A stretch of DNA of 64,000 nt, taken from positions 62,001 to 126,000 of the forward strand of contig JBKBSF010000008.1 of the NCBI GenBank assembly GCA_046291875.1, in the 5' to 3' direction. Every line of letters begins with the position of its first letter. Position 1 is the stretch's first letter. Below the pieces are notes generated by a model that worked only from the letters and a program-made list of their open reading frames with translations, was not told where the DNA came from and did not search any database. The position numbers and the translations under genes were made by a program. The DNA is from SKVR01 sp046291875 (lineage in GTDB: Bacteria; Bacteroidota; Bacteroidia; Bacteroidales; UBA7960). Shown here one piece after another: positions 1-9,164 of this stretch.

Positions 1-2
1 AA

Positions 3-689
3 GCCAGAGGTTATACCCCGGGGTTTTTCAGCTTCAATATAGATGGCGGACGATGCCCGGAGTGCGAAGGAGAAGGAGAGGTAAAGATTGAGATGCAGTT
101 TATGGCCGACATCAGCCTGCTTTGCGAAAGTTGCAATGGCACCAGGTTTAAAGAAGAGATACTCGATATAAAATTTCAGGGAAAGGCCATCAACGAGATA
201 CTCACTCTTACGGTGGATCAGGCCATTGATTTTTTCGGCCAGGCCAAAGAAAAGCCACAGGTAGCCAAAAGGATTGCCGAAAAACTCAAACCACTTCAGG
301 ACGTTGGTTTGGGGTACATTCAGCTGGGCCAGTCATCAAGCACTTTATCGGGAGGCGAAGCACAGCGGATCAAACTGGCATCCTTTCTGAGCAAAGGCAC
401 CCACCACCAGAAAACACTTTTCATCTTTGATGAACCCACTACCGGGCTGCACTTTCACGATATCCATATTCTGCTCAAGGCTTTTGAAGCCCTGCTTGTA
501 AACGGACACAGCATTCTGATTATAGAGCACAACCCCGATGTGATCAAAGCAGCAGACTGGATCGTAGACCTGGGTCCTGAAGGGGGCGACAACGGAGGAA
601 GTCTGGTTTTTGAGGGTACTCCAGAGCAAATCATTCTTTGCGAACAATCCTACACCGGGAAGTATCTGAAAGAGAAAATTACAAAATAA
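3..689 (+). CDS. uvrA: Excinuclease ABC subunit A (UvrA), C-terminal part; 5' end outside window
   Basis: The reading frame is open from the window edge, and 228 residues of the C-terminus are visible. They begin in the UvrA zinc finger, with one CxxC (CPEC) before and one (CESC) after a short insert. The ABC signature LSGGEAQRIKL, the Walker B stretch IFDEPTTGLH and the H-loop IIEHN follow. UvrA is the damage-sensing ATPase of nucleotide excision repair, acting as a dimer with UvrB. The finger insert (MQFMADISLL) resembles the second, UvrA2-like copy found in many Bacteroidota more than the classical form, so it may be a paralogue; the missing N-terminus would decide. The next gene converges on it. 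Confidence 0.93.
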   Translation, partial: ARGYTPGFFSFNIDGGRCPECEGEGEVKIEMQFMADISLLCESCNGTRFKEEILDIKFQGKAINEILTLTVDQAIDFFGQAKEKPQVAKRIAEKLKPLQDVGLGYIQLGQSSSTLSGGEAQRIKLASFLSKGTHHQKTLFIFDEPTTGLHFHDIHILLKAFEALLVNGHSILIIEHNPDVIKAADWIVDLGPEGGDNGGSLVFEGTPEQIILCEQSYTGKYLKEKITK

Positions 690-690
690 A

Positions 691-730
691 AACGGGAAGC
701 AACATTGCATGCTGGCCTCCCGCTTGTTTC
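691..730. terminator. Weak hairpin between convergent uvrA and WYL regulator genes
   Basis: A five-base-pair stem CGGGA/TCCCG (693-697 with 718-722), extended inward by two pairs after one mismatch, lies between the two convergent stop codons. A T-rich run follows on the plus strand. It is a plausible shared terminator but the stem is short. Confidence 0.4.
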
Positions 731-746
731 TTACCTCAGGGAGATA

Positions 747-1649
747 TCAGGCATTCTGCAAAGCCCTCTGTAGCTTTGCCTTTACATACTCTTTAAGCTC
801 CCTGGGGGCCGAAACTTCAATTTCATCGGCCAATCCAAGAACAAAGCGCCCCACTCCTTCCAGAGAGAAAACCGGCCCTTCAAAACAATCCATTCTCATC
901 CGGGTGCCAAGGTACCGGGTAGCTCCCGGAAACTCTTCTTCCAGCAATTGACGGGCACGTCTGCTTAAATACAACCTCACCTGTATGGGCTTGATGCCAC
1001 TCATCCCAAAAATATCGATCTTCATTTGTTCGTGTTTATGCTCAAACCGGTAAGGAACTGCAGTAAGTTCAACGGAGGTGATGCGTTCCGTTTTGTATTG
1101 TTTGATCATATCGCTATCATGTTCATAAGCCAGCAGATATCGGTAATAGTTATGAAACCGGATGGGTTCTACCAAACGATCGCTGATCTGCTCACTGTTA
1201 ACAGAATGGTAGCCTTTGAGCCGCACCTGGAACTTGTTTTTGATAGCATAACGCAGATCGCTGATATTGCGAGAAGTGCTTTGTTTGGAAATGGTTTCAG
1301 AGAGCTCTTCAAGGTCGGTGAGGGCGTAAAGTTTGTCGAGCAGCCCTTTTTGGATCAGCCCATCCACCCTGCTGGCCAACAAGGCCTCCCTTACACAGGC
1401 AGCCTCTTCAAGGTTAAATACGATAAGATCCTCAGGAATTACTCCTCCCTTATCAATTTTTTGAATGCGGTAACGATTTTTGACCCTTTCAATCTCAAAG
1501 CCCAGGTCACGGAGCAGCTTAAAATAGCGCTCAACGGTTCGTACGTTTACATCAAAATCTTCAGCAATTTCTGTTTTCGAACAACCCAGCGGTGTTCGCA
1601 TCCGGGCTATCAATTGAAAGATCCGGTAAATTTTCTTTTGTTCGTCCAT
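747..1649 (-). CDS. HTH/WYL-domain transcriptional regulator
   Basis: The protein has 300 residues. An N-terminal winged helix-turn-helix covers roughly residues 8-60, with SKTEIAEDFDVNVRTVERY as the recognition part. A WYL-type sensor domain follows at about 150-235 (YYRYLLAYEH, then RITSVELT), and a C-terminal extension of the WCX type ends the protein. Such proteins are DNA-binding regulators whose WYL domain senses a ligand, often nucleic acid or a nucleotide. The target genes cannot be read from the sequence, because its neighbours are a repair gene (convergent) and pheA (same strand, about 120 bp downstream of the pheA stop). The start is the ATG at 1649. Confidence 0.85.
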   Translation of the reverse strand: MDEQKKIYRIFQLIARMRTPLGCSKTEIAEDFDVNVRTVERYFKLLRDLGFEIERVKNRYRIQKIDKGGVIPEDLIVFNLEEAACVREALLASRVDGLIQKGLLDKLYALTDLEELSETISKQSTSRNISDLRYAIKNKFQVRLKGYHSVNSEQISDRLVEPIRFHNYYRYLLAYEHDSDMIKQYKTERITSVELTAVPYRFEHKHEQMKIDIFGMSGIKPIQVRLYLSRRARQLLEEEFPGATRYLGTRMRMDCFEGPVFSLEGVGRFVLGLADEIEVSAPRELKEYVKAKLQRALQNA

Positions 1650-1768
1650 ATTTCCCCTTTTGTTTTAGACAAATTAACATATAGTCGGGGGTAAAAATAT
1701 GGATTGTTTTGAAATAAACAAAATACAAGATACAATAATTTATGTGCTTAAAGATAAAAGTAAAAACA

Positions 1769-2635
1769 CTAAACCGTCCCTGCTTTATATTGCCCTAAAA
1801 TCTGCAGCTGGTCGGTCAGGGGCTCAATGGCTGCCAGTGCCTGATGCAATCGGGGCAGAGAATCAAAAACCAGGTCAACATAGAAGAAATATTCCCATTC
1901 TTTTCCGACAATAGGTGCCGATTGAATTTTGGTAAGATTCATCTGGTAATAGGCCAATACCGACAAAACCTGCGATAAACTGCCAGCCTTGTGAGGCAAC
2001 GAAAAACAAACTGAAGCCTTATCCTGATCCGCTGAACCAAAAAGGTTGCAGTCGTTGCGGGCCAAAACAAGAAAGCGGGTAAAATTTCGCTTGTTGGTTT
2101 CTACTGCGGGGGCAATGATTTGAAGGCCATACATACTTGCAGCCAGTTCTGATGCCAGGGCTGCAACTCCCAACCATTTGTTTTCAGCTATATTTCGGGC
2201 ACTCAGGGCAGTATCTACTGTATCCAGAATTCTAACGCCATTTTTGCGCAGCGGATCCAGAAACTCTTCGCATTGTATGATGGCCATGGGGTGCGATTGT
2301 ATCTCGCGAATCTGGTCCAGGCGTTGCCCCGGCAGAGCCATAAGGTTTTGTTCTATACGAAGGTAAACTTCTCCGCATACCTGTAGCCCCGAATTGCGCA
2401 ACAAGGCATAGTTGGGCAGTAGGGACCCGGCCAGCGAGTTTTCGATAGCCACAACGGCAACCTGGGACTTTGCCTGACGCACATACTCAAAGGAATCGCG
2501 AAAGTTTTCGCAGGGAAGTATTTCCAGCGTATAATCCGGAAAATACTTTTGAGCCGCCATATGGTGAAAAGAACCTGCAAAACCCTGTATGGCAACAGAT
2601 AATGGAAAAAGACCCGGTTTTTTTTCTTGTAACAT
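1769..2635 (-). CDS. pheA: Prephenate dehydratase with C-terminal ACT domain
   Basis: The enzyme converts prephenate to phenylpyruvate in phenylalanine synthesis. The 288-residue protein begins at ATG 2635; the frame is open 72 nt further upstream, but the added residues are basic and unlike the family. The catalytic domain shows the ENSLAGSL stretch (about residue 63) and the NFTRFLVL motif, whose Thr-Arg-Phe is the conserved catalytic site. The ACT domain from about residue 190 has HKAGSLSQVL and LTKIQSAP, counterparts of the GALV and ESRP phenylalanine-binding motifs, although both deviate from consensus. Feedback inhibition by phenylalanine is therefore likely but may be altered. It stands alone, without chorismate mutase fusion, divergent from lpxB. 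Confidence 0.92.
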   Translation of the reverse strand: MLQEKKPGLFPLSVAIQGFAGSFHHMAAQKYFPDYTLEILPCENFRDSFEYVRQAKSQVAVVAIENSLAGSLLPNYALLRNSGLQVCGEVYLRIEQNLMALPGQRLDQIREIQSHPMAIIQCEEFLDPLRKNGVRILDTVDTALSARNIAENKWLGVAALASELAASMYGLQIIAPAVETNKRNFTRFLVLARNDCNLFGSADQDKASVCFSLPHKAGSLSQVLSVLAYYQMNLTKIQSAPIVGKEWEYFFYVDLVFDSLPRLHQALAAIEPLTDQLQILGQYKAGTV

Positions 2636-2724
2636 ACAACTGGATTTTGGCAAAACAGCCCCGAAAGTACATAAAAAATGATTGCAAAATCGCCGCCTCC
2701 TGATCAAAGAGGAACTTAATCAAA

Positions 2725-2732
2725 TATCTTTG
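2725..2732 (+). promoter_or_regulatory. Candidate -7 box (TATCTTTG) upstream of lpxB
   Basis: TATCTTTG fits the Bacteroidota -7 consensus TAnnTTTG and faces lpxB, 143 nt from its start codon. No good -33 TTG was found at the expected distance, so this is a weak call. Confidence 0.35.
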
Positions 2733-2755
2733 CATGCAACAAAGAACCACCTTCC

Positions 2756-2842
2756 ATGAAACTTGCATGAGCACCGGGCGCTCACAAAAGAGAATGAACC
2801 GAAGCTCGGCGAAGCCAAAAAGCTCGTTCATGCAAGTTCCAT
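2756..2842. repeat. 15-bp inverted repeat (14/15 match) in the pheA-lpxB spacer
   Basis: The arms 2756-2770 (ATGAAACTTGCATGA) and 2828-2842 (TCATGCAAGTTCCAT) are complementary at 14 of 15 positions, with 57 nt between them. The spacer holds a smaller GAGC...GCTC hairpin near 2770-2784. The arms bracket the likely leader of the lpxB transcript. It could be an RNA structure or a two-site operator; no known family was recognised. Confidence 0.5.
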
Positions 2843-2875
2843 CAGACCAATGAGAGTTAAACAAATGATTTTCTG

Positions 2876-3994
2876 ATGAAATACTATATCATAGCTGGCG
2901 AAGCCTCTGGCGACCTTCACGGATCCAATCTGATAAAAGAGATCAAACTCCTCGATCCAGGCGCACAGATCAGAGCCTGGGGAGGCGACCTGATGGCCAG
3001 CCAGGGGGCTACACTGGTAAAACACATCAACGAGCTGGCATTTATGGGCTTTGTTGAGGTTGCCATGAACCTGCCAACCATCCTCGGGAATATCAAACGT
3101 TGCAAAAACGACATCCTGGAATTTGCCCCCGATGCAATTATCTTTATCGATTACCCCGGATTTAACTTACGCATTGCTGAGTTTGCACGCAAAAAAGGCT
3201 TTCGCACTGTCTACTACATCTCGCCCCAGATCTGGGCCTGGCATCAGTCGAGGGTAAAAAAGATCATCCGCGACATCGATAAAATGCTGGTCATTCTGCC
3301 TTTTGAAAAAGACTTTTATCAACAATATAACTATTCTGTCGATTTTGTGGGCCACCCATTGCTGGATGCATTACAGGGACAAAAGGAAGAAGACAACACA
3401 GAAACATTCAGAAGAGAGCATGATTTGGGCATTAAACCCATAGTAGCATTGCTGCCGGGTAGTCGCAGGCAGGAAATTGCACGTATGCTGGCTCCCATGG
3501 CACGCATGGCGCAGCATTTCCCGGAGCATGAATTTGTAATTGCTGCCACATCGGCCCATACACTTGCTTACTATAAGCAATTCATCCCGAATCAAAATAT
3601 CAGGATAGTGTTTGGCCAAACCTACAGATTGCTCCGGCATGCCACTGCAGCAATGGTTACCTCAGGAACGGCCACGCTGGAAACCGCACTTATCGGCACA
3701 CCCCAGGTTGTATGCTACAAAGCGGGAACACTCTCCTATCTCATTGCACGAAAACTGGTAAACCTCAAGTATATATCCCTGGTAAATCTCATTATGGACC
3801 AGCAGGTAGTTAAGGAACTCATACAGGGCCAACTCAATGAGGCAACCCTGAAGAACGAGTTGAAACAATTGCTTGAAAACAGTGATTACCGCAATGAAAT
3901 GACCCAAAATTACGCTACCTTGCGAGGCAAGCTGGGGGGCAGCGGAGCATCCCAAAAAGCTGCAAGGGCCATTGTAGATTTTACAAATTCATAA
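2876..3994 (+). CDS. lpxB: Lipid-A-disaccharide synthase
   Basis: LpxB is a GT19 glycosyltransferase. It joins UDP-2,3-diacylglucosamine and lipid X to make the lipid A disaccharide on the inner face of the cytoplasmic membrane. The 372-residue length is normal. The N-terminal GEASGDLHG motif is the family signature. WGGDLM, FIDYPGFNLR, ISPQIWAWHQSR and LPGSRRQEI follow in the usual order, and the donor-site region has TSGTATLETALIGTPQVV. It shows that the cell has a lipopolysaccharide outer membrane. The next gene starts one base after its stop codon, so the two are probably cotranscribed. Confidence 0.97.
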   Translation: MKYYIIAGEASGDLHGSNLIKEIKLLDPGAQIRAWGGDLMASQGATLVKHINELAFMGFVEVAMNLPTILGNIKRCKNDILEFAPDAIIFIDYPGFNLRIAEFARKKGFRTVYYISPQIWAWHQSRVKKIIRDIDKMLVILPFEKDFYQQYNYSVDFVGHPLLDALQGQKEEDNTETFRREHDLGIKPIVALLPGSRRQEIARMLAPMARMAQHFPEHEFVIAATSAHTLAYYKQFIPNQNIRIVFGQTYRLLRHATAAMVTSGTATLETALIGTPQVVCYKAGTLSYLIARKLVNLKYISLVNLIMDQQVVKELIQGQLNEATLKNELKQLLENSDYRNEMTQNYATLRGKLGGSGASQKAARAIVDFTNS

Positions 3995-3995
3995 G

Positions 3996-5159
3996 ATGAG
4001 TTTTCGCCTGTTTTGCCTTCTCTTACTCTTACTGCTCAATCGATTTACGGGGCAGGCAATTGCCATACCCGAAATCATTGAGGTGGGAATCTTTTCGGGA
4101 GAAAATGTGCGGAAATTCTCCTTTACACCCCTCAATGGCAGATACATGATCTGCGATAAAAACCATGAAAAATTGCTGGAGGTGATCCCTCTTACTACAC
4201 TTATTATTGAGGCAGGACGAAACGGTTTTACTGTAAGTCGTAATGACACCATTTTGTTTACCCAAACACAAATTACCTTGCAGGGTGCAGGTTTTCATAA
4301 CTCCTTTGTATTAAAGCCCCTATCTCCAAACCTGGGCGCCCGCTCTTACGATGGTGATCTTAAGATATCGCAGCATGGAAATAATTTCAGGCTGATCAAT
4401 GCTACGCCTCTTGAGAGCTATGTTGCCGGTACCGTGCAGTGGGAGTCGGGCTTTAACCGCCATAATGTGTTTTACCAGGTGCAGGCCATCATAATAAGGA
4501 CCTATGCACTGCGCAATTTGCAAAGGCACCAGCGGGAAGGCTTCCACCTGTGCGACAAAGTGCATTGCCAGGCTTATTACGGACGGACAACCGATCCGGC
4601 TATTATACTGGCTGTTGAGCAAACCCGGGGAGAGGTTGTTACCGATACCAGAGGACTGCTGCTCAATACTGTTTACCATGCCAACTGCGGAGGAGAAACT
4701 GTGAACTCTGAAGATCTGTGGCCCGATGCACTGCCCTACCTGCGCTCAAGAAAGGATACCTATTGCCAGGATATGCCCGGTGCGCGTTGGCAGAGCCAAA
4801 TCACTACACGACAACTGAAAGATTTTTTACAGCAGAAATTCAGCATAAACCCAGGCACACAGCAGTGGGAAAGAATGCTGCAAATGAGGCAACCCGAACG
4901 GATTCATCATTTGGATGATGAAAAAAGAGTGCATTTGCGGCACATGAGAGAGCATTTTGCATTGCGCTCAACCTGGTTCTCAATAGAAACCCGTGGCGAT
5001 ACCCTTCACCTGAGCGGAAGAGGCTACGGACATGGCGTAGGACTTTGCCAGGAAGGAGCCATACAAAGAGCAGCCAGAGGGTACAATCGCGAACAGATTC
5101 TGCGGTTTTATTATCAGGGTGCCACCATTCGCTGGCTGGAACCGGAAATTATTTTCTGA
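3996..5159 (+). CDS. SpoIID/LytB-domain protein, exported
   Basis: The 387-residue protein opens with a hydrophobic signal sequence (FRLFCLLLLLLLNRF). The SpoIID domain then covers about residues 120-380: YVAGTVQWES, QVQAIIIRTYALRN, NTVYHANCGG and a C-terminal GYGHGVGLCQEGA. SpoIID proteins bind or cleave denuded glycan strands; in non-sporulating bacteria the LytB-type members work in cell-wall remodelling in the periplasm. The His and Gly of the GHGVG motif and the CGG segment are present. It follows lpxB by one base, a pairing that is common in Bacteroidota, and suggests a joint envelope operon. The exact substrate is unknown. Confidence 0.87.
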   Translation: MSFRLFCLLLLLLLNRFTGQAIAIPEIIEVGIFSGENVRKFSFTPLNGRYMICDKNHEKLLEVIPLTTLIIEAGRNGFTVSRNDTILFTQTQITLQGAGFHNSFVLKPLSPNLGARSYDGDLKISQHGNNFRLINATPLESYVAGTVQWESGFNRHNVFYQVQAIIIRTYALRNLQRHQREGFHLCDKVHCQAYYGRTTDPAIILAVEQTRGEVVTDTRGLLLNTVYHANCGGETVNSEDLWPDALPYLRSRKDTYCQDMPGARWQSQITTRQLKDFLQQKFSINPGTQQWERMLQMRQPERIHHLDDEKRVHLRHMREHFALRSTWFSIETRGDTLHLSGRGYGHGVGLCQEGAIQRAARGYNREQILRFYYQGATIRWLEPEIIF

Positions 5160-5243
5160 AGCCCATCTCTCTCAATCAATATTTTGACTTAATTTATTGT
5201 GGTTTGATTTTGATTTTTTGTATTTTCATACAAACAAAACCAC

Positions 5244-7370
5244 ATGAGTTCCTTTTCCCATATACCCATGGTGCGTATCACTATTCCCTTTATGGCAGGG
5301 GTAATACTTTTTGCCAACCTGCAAAGGCAATTGGCATGGGAACACATCGTAATTCTGAGCATAACCCTGTTGATTTCTGGCTTTCTGATTAAAAGATACC
5401 TGCTTGCGAATTTTGAGTATCGTTTTGCATTTGGGATCAATGCAACATTGTTTCTGATCTTTGCGGGATATGTGCTGGCACAGGAACGACATCAGCTCAG
5501 CCGCCCCGATCACTTCATTCATCACCCACCCGAAGGCACGCTGCTGCGTCTTCGGCTTACTGAACCCATATCAGAAAAAGCCAATTCCTTTCAGATCCGT
5601 GCACGTGTAACACATGTGGTTGACAGCCTGATGGCGATCTCCACCCGGGGCAAACTTATTGTGTGGTTGCAGAAAGACAGTTTAGCTGCAGGGCTCCGCT
5701 ACGGTGATGTGATATACATTGAAAACCAGCTGCAGGAAGTGAGTGAACCCATGAACCCACATGCTTTCAATTTCAAAAGATTCCTTGCCTTTCAGAACAT
5801 TTTCCACCAGGCCTATCGCCGGTCAGGGCAATGGCACCACTCGGGGCACAACCAGGGTAATCCGTTGATTGCATCTGCCCATCAACTGCGCGAAAAGGCT
5901 TTGAAAACCCTGGAAGCAAACAACATAAAAGGTCGTGAATTTGCAGTGGCTTCAGCCCTGCTGCTGGGTTACCGCGAATACCTCGACGAGGACCTTCAGA
6001 GAGAATTTGCCGGAGCGGGCGCCATGCACATTCTTTGTGTTTCGGGTTTGCATGTGGGGATCATATTCCTTGCGCTGAACCTCATCTTTGGTTTCCTGGG
6101 CCGGCTGCCCCGGGGTAAGCTGTTCAAGACCGCGGCCATCATTGCAATGATATGGTTCTATGCTGCCATTACAGGCTTTTCACCCTCCGTGCTGCGTGCC
6201 TCTACCATGTTCAGCTTTGTGGCCATTGGCCAGAGCTTCAACCGCAAAACCAATATTTACAACACCCTGGCCGCATCTGCCCTTTTGCTGATGATCCTCG
6301 ACCCTTTTATCATCCAACGGATCGGTTTTCAACTCTCCTATGTAGCAGTGCTGAGCATTGTGTGGCTCCAACCCATGTTTTACAAATGGGCACATTTCAA
6401 AAACCCGGTTCTGGATCATGCATGGGGAATCATAACGGTATCTCTTGCAGCACAGCTGGGCACCGGGCCATTGGCATTGTTTTATTTCAACCAGTTCCCA
6501 AACTATTTCCTGCTGACCAACCTGGTGGTGATACCCCTTACCGGCCTGATCATCAAATCAGGGATTATCATGTTTATTGTATCGCCCATCTCCATTCTGG
6601 GGCAAATAGCGGGGCAGGTATTGGCATGGATTATTCTGGTTCTGCACAATGCAGTAAGAATAATTGAAGGACTCCCCTATTCCGTTAGCAATCACGTTTA
6701 TATAAGCTTTACCGACACCCTCCTGATATTTGGTTTGATACTGCTGGGAGGGCTTTTCTGGAGCATGTCGAGAAAAAGCCTCTCCATCGCCTTTTTCTTG
6801 CTCTTGCTTATGTTTAGCAGCAGCCTGGCATTGCGCAGCATAAAAAACCAGGAACAATTAAGTCTTGTTGTATACCATGTACCTAACACAACTGCCATTG
6901 ACATCATTGAGGGCAGGAATTGTTTTTTTGTGTCAGGTCAGATCCCGGAGGAACGGGCAGGCAATCTGGATTTTCATCTGGGCGAAAACCGACTAAGGGC
7001 AGGCATTAAGCCCAGAAGAGTATGGGTTGGCGATACAGTAGTAAAAGGAGGCCATTTTTATTTACGAAAACCCTTTCTTCAGCTTGGTATGCATACGTTG
7101 CTATGGGTAAACCAGCAAAACCCGGCACCCGACATCTCCCTGGTGCCCGTTTCGTTAGATTTCCTTATACTTTCCGACAATGCCCCCTTCGATCTTCCAT
7201 ATCATTCTGAATACTTGCAATCCACTAAGATCATTATCGACAGTTCCTCTGGTTTCAGACAAACAAGCCAATGGATACAGCAATGCGACACCCTGGGATT
7301 AGATTGCTGGTCGGTACGCCACCAGGGGGCGTTTGTGCTTAATTTGCAAAAAAAGTCCCTAAACCCGTAA
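5244..7370 (+). CDS. comEC: ComEC/Rec2-family DNA-uptake membrane protein without metallo-beta-lactamase domain
   Basis: This is a 708-residue polytopic membrane protein. Several N-terminal hydrophobic helices and a DUF4131-like soluble segment (about residues 85-200) precede the Competence domain (about 225-500). The start of that domain carries the family hallmark VSGLHVGIIF after ALLLGYREYLDEDLQREFAG. ComEC forms the inner-membrane channel for single-stranded DNA in natural transformation. The last 170 residues hold no HxHxDH motif, so the nuclease-like C-terminal domain of long ComEC proteins is absent, which is usual for this phylum. The gene lies 84 bp after the SpoIID gene. Competence itself cannot be concluded from this gene alone. 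Confidence 0.9.
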   Translation: MSSFSHIPMVRITIPFMAGVILFANLQRQLAWEHIVILSITLLISGFLIKRYLLANFEYRFAFGINATLFLIFAGYVLAQERHQLSRPDHFIHHPPEGTLLRLRLTEPISEKANSFQIRARVTHVVDSLMAISTRGKLIVWLQKDSLAAGLRYGDVIYIENQLQEVSEPMNPHAFNFKRFLAFQNIFHQAYRRSGQWHHSGHNQGNPLIASAHQLREKALKTLEANNIKGREFAVASALLLGYREYLDEDLQREFAGAGAMHILCVSGLHVGIIFLALNLIFGFLGRLPRGKLFKTAAIIAMIWFYAAITGFSPSVLRASTMFSFVAIGQSFNRKTNIYNTLAASALLLMILDPFIIQRIGFQLSYVAVLSIVWLQPMFYKWAHFKNPVLDHAWGIITVSLAAQLGTGPLALFYFNQFPNYFLLTNLVVIPLTGLIIKSGIIMFIVSPISILGQIAGQVLAWIILVLHNAVRIIEGLPYSVSNHVYISFTDTLLIFGLILLGGLFWSMSRKSLSIAFFLLLLMFSSSLALRSIKNQEQLSLVVYHVPNTTAIDIIEGRNCFFVSGQIPEERAGNLDFHLGENRLRAGIKPRRVWVGDTVVKGGHFYLRKPFLQLGMHTLLWVNQQNPAPDISLVPVSLDFLILSDNAPFDLPYHSEYLQSTKIIIDSSSGFRQTSQWIQQCDTLGLDCWSVRHQGAFVLNLQKKSLNP

Positions 7371-7415
7371 AAACTTCCGGGGTATTACTATTAGTTCCGG
7401 CAGAAAAAAAAGTTT

Positions 7416-7423
7416 TACTTTTG
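7416..7423 (+). promoter_or_regulatory. Candidate -7 box (TACTTTTG) upstream of the TPR gene
   Basis: TACTTTTG matches TAnnTTTG and lies 57 nt before the ATG at 7481, in the only sizeable gap between comEC and this gene. A clear -33 TTG is missing. Confidence 0.4.
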
Positions 7424-7480
7424 TAACTCTATGGCATGGTTTTTTGTAAAACTATTGGCACACTATAAAACATTAAAACG

Positions 7481-8005
7481 ATGAAACGACTGGGTGTTAC
7501 CATTTTTCTCGCCTTTTTTCTGCTCACCTCACTGCCTGCTCAAACTGTAAGAGATTTTGCCCGTATGGCAAAAGCCAAAATGGATCTGGGCGACTACAGA
7601 GGCGCCATAGACGATTTTTCAAGCATCATAAGGCTGCAACCCGGATTCGAAGAACTCTACCAGGCGCACTTCGGAAGAGGTTATGCAAAATTTCAATCGG
7701 GTGATTTTCAGGGTGCCAAAACCGACTTCGACCGGGCTATCAGAATCTACCCCAACGATGCTGAGGTTTATTTCTGGAGAGCTTACACCAAGTACCGTCT
7801 TCGCTACAGTGCCAGCAGTGAAATATCTGACTACAACAGGGCTATCCTGCTCAACCCCAACTATGCCGAGGCCTACTTTAACCGTGGCCAGGCCAAGATC
7901 AAAAACCGTCAGTTGAGTTCTGGCTGCGTTGATTTGCGCAAGGCCTATGAGCTGGGTTTTTCTGAAGCCGAAACCCACATTCGCATTCACTGCGGCGAAC
8001 CCTGA
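7481..8005 (+). CDS. Exported tetratricopeptide-repeat protein
   Basis: The protein has 174 residues. A signal peptide (about 1-20, ending LPAQ) is followed by four tetratricopeptide repeats, recognisable from the repeating A..DF..AI...P pattern (DYRGAIDDFSSIIRLQP, DFQGAKTDFDRAIRIYP, SEISDYNRAILLNP). TPRs mediate protein-protein contacts, so it is probably a periplasmic or surface scaffold. No catalytic domain is visible. It is convergent with the glucosaminidase gene, ten bases away, and probably monocistronic. The precise partner is unknown. Confidence 0.8.
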   Translation: MKRLGVTIFLAFFLLTSLPAQTVRDFARMAKAKMDLGDYRGAIDDFSSIIRLQPGFEELYQAHFGRGYAKFQSGDFQGAKTDFDRAIRIYPNDAEVYFWRAYTKYRLRYSASSEISDYNRAILLNPNYAEAYFNRGQAKIKNRQLSSGCVDLRKAYELGFSEAETHIRIHCGEP

Positions 8006-8015
8006 TAAAACACGA

Positions 8016-9008
8016 CTACCTGCGAACCCGGCCTCTCAGGAATAAACGCTGACCTGTTTGAGGCTCAGTACCCTCTTCCATGGCATTCCTGCGATACAAA
8101 CTTTGCAGTCGAATGCCATATTTTTGTGATATCTCGTACATGGTTTCACCGCTTTTCACAAAATGATAGGGCTCGCTGCCTCTTCTGCGCTTGGGTTGCA
8201 GGTACACAATCTGTCCGGGCTTGATCGTACCACTGCGTTCAATATCGTTGTAGCGATAAATTTCCCTGGGCCACATTCCCATTTCTTCGGCAAGGCTTTC
8301 CGGAGTATCTCCTGCCCGGGCATACACGAATCGGATACGATTGTTCTCGTGGATTTCGCGCCCCACTCCTACTGCAGGAAACTCTTCGCTTCCCCTGGAG
8401 GGCCTTTGTGCTGCAGTAGAGCTGCCAGCACTGCGCGACCCACTGCTGCCCTGCCGGATCTGTCCAAATTGCTGCAATGCAAGCTGATCAAACTCATGTA
8501 AACTGTTGCGCTCAATTACCCCTATCAGCAACTCAGGATATCTTGGGTTGGTAGCATATCCCGCCTGCCGCAACCCCCTTGCCCATCCACGGTAGTCCAG
8601 AATATCAAGTTCAAACAAGGCAGCATAGCGCGGACGACCCGTCAGGAACTCCGAATGATCGCGAAAGGACTGATAAGGATCGTCGTAGGCCCGAAAGCAC
8701 TCGTTCACCTCATCATCGTCTTTGTAAAATGTGCTGCCAGGCCATCCGTGGCACTTGATACCAAAATGATTGTTGGCAATACGCGCCAGATCACTGTTGC
8801 CAAAACCAGATTCAAGGATACCCTGGGCCAGTTTGATACTTGCCGGAATGCCATGAAGCCGCATCTCTTCCATGGCTATATCTTTATAACGCTCAATGTA
8901 CTCCTGAATGGTGACCTGTGCCTGCACCTTCGTACAAGAAATTACCACCAGGACTGAAACCAGGAAAAACTTAACAGCAGCATTATAAACAAAGCGAAAA
9001 CCAATCAT
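8016..9008 (-). CDS. Glucosaminidase-family peptidoglycan hydrolase with two LysM domains
   Basis: The 330-residue exported protein has an N-terminal hydrophobic signal (VKFFLVSVLVVIS). A mannosyl-glycoprotein endo-beta-N-acetylglucosaminidase-like domain (about residues 33-170) follows, with PASIKLAQGILESGFGNS carrying the family's catalytic Glu, then NNHFGIKC and YRGWARGLRQAGYAT. After a Ser/Gly/Arg-rich linker come two LysM repeats, about 215-265 (AGDTPESLAEEMG) and 275-325 (SGETMYEISQKYG), which bind N-acetylglucosamine in peptidoglycan. It should cleave the glycan backbone in the periplasm during growth or division. The linker is of the kind that separates catalytic and cell-wall-binding parts. 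Confidence 0.9.
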   Translation of the reverse strand: MIGFRFVYNAAVKFFLVSVLVVISCTKVQAQVTIQEYIERYKDIAMEEMRLHGIPASIKLAQGILESGFGNSDLARIANNHFGIKCHGWPGSTFYKDDDEVNECFRAYDDPYQSFRDHSEFLTGRPRYAALFELDILDYRGWARGLRQAGYATNPRYPELLIGVIERNSLHEFDQLALQQFGQIRQGSSGSRSAGSSTAAQRPSRGSEEFPAVGVGREIHENNRIRFVYARAGDTPESLAEEMGMWPREIYRYNDIERSGTIKPGQIVYLQPKRRRGSEPYHFVKSGETMYEISQKYGIRLQSLYRRNAMEEGTEPQTGQRLFLRGRVRR

Positions 9009-9164
9009 AGGGATAATGTATTAACATCAGCATATAGAACCAAACTACAAACCTACAGATTTTTTCGCAAAAATGAAGTTCTTCCAGCCGGGCACAATCG
9101 CTATAAAATAGCAAGCCATCTGGATGGTTTTTCATAATTTCGCATCATCAACCAATTTCGACAA

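Noticed and set aside
345..710. 121-codon open frame antisense to uvrA
   Set aside because: It is antisense to the ABC signature and Walker B region of UvrA, with no protein-like features.
2828..3025. 65-codon open frame antisense to the start of lpxB
   Set aside because: It is an antisense shadow without coding character; the inverted repeat there is reported instead.
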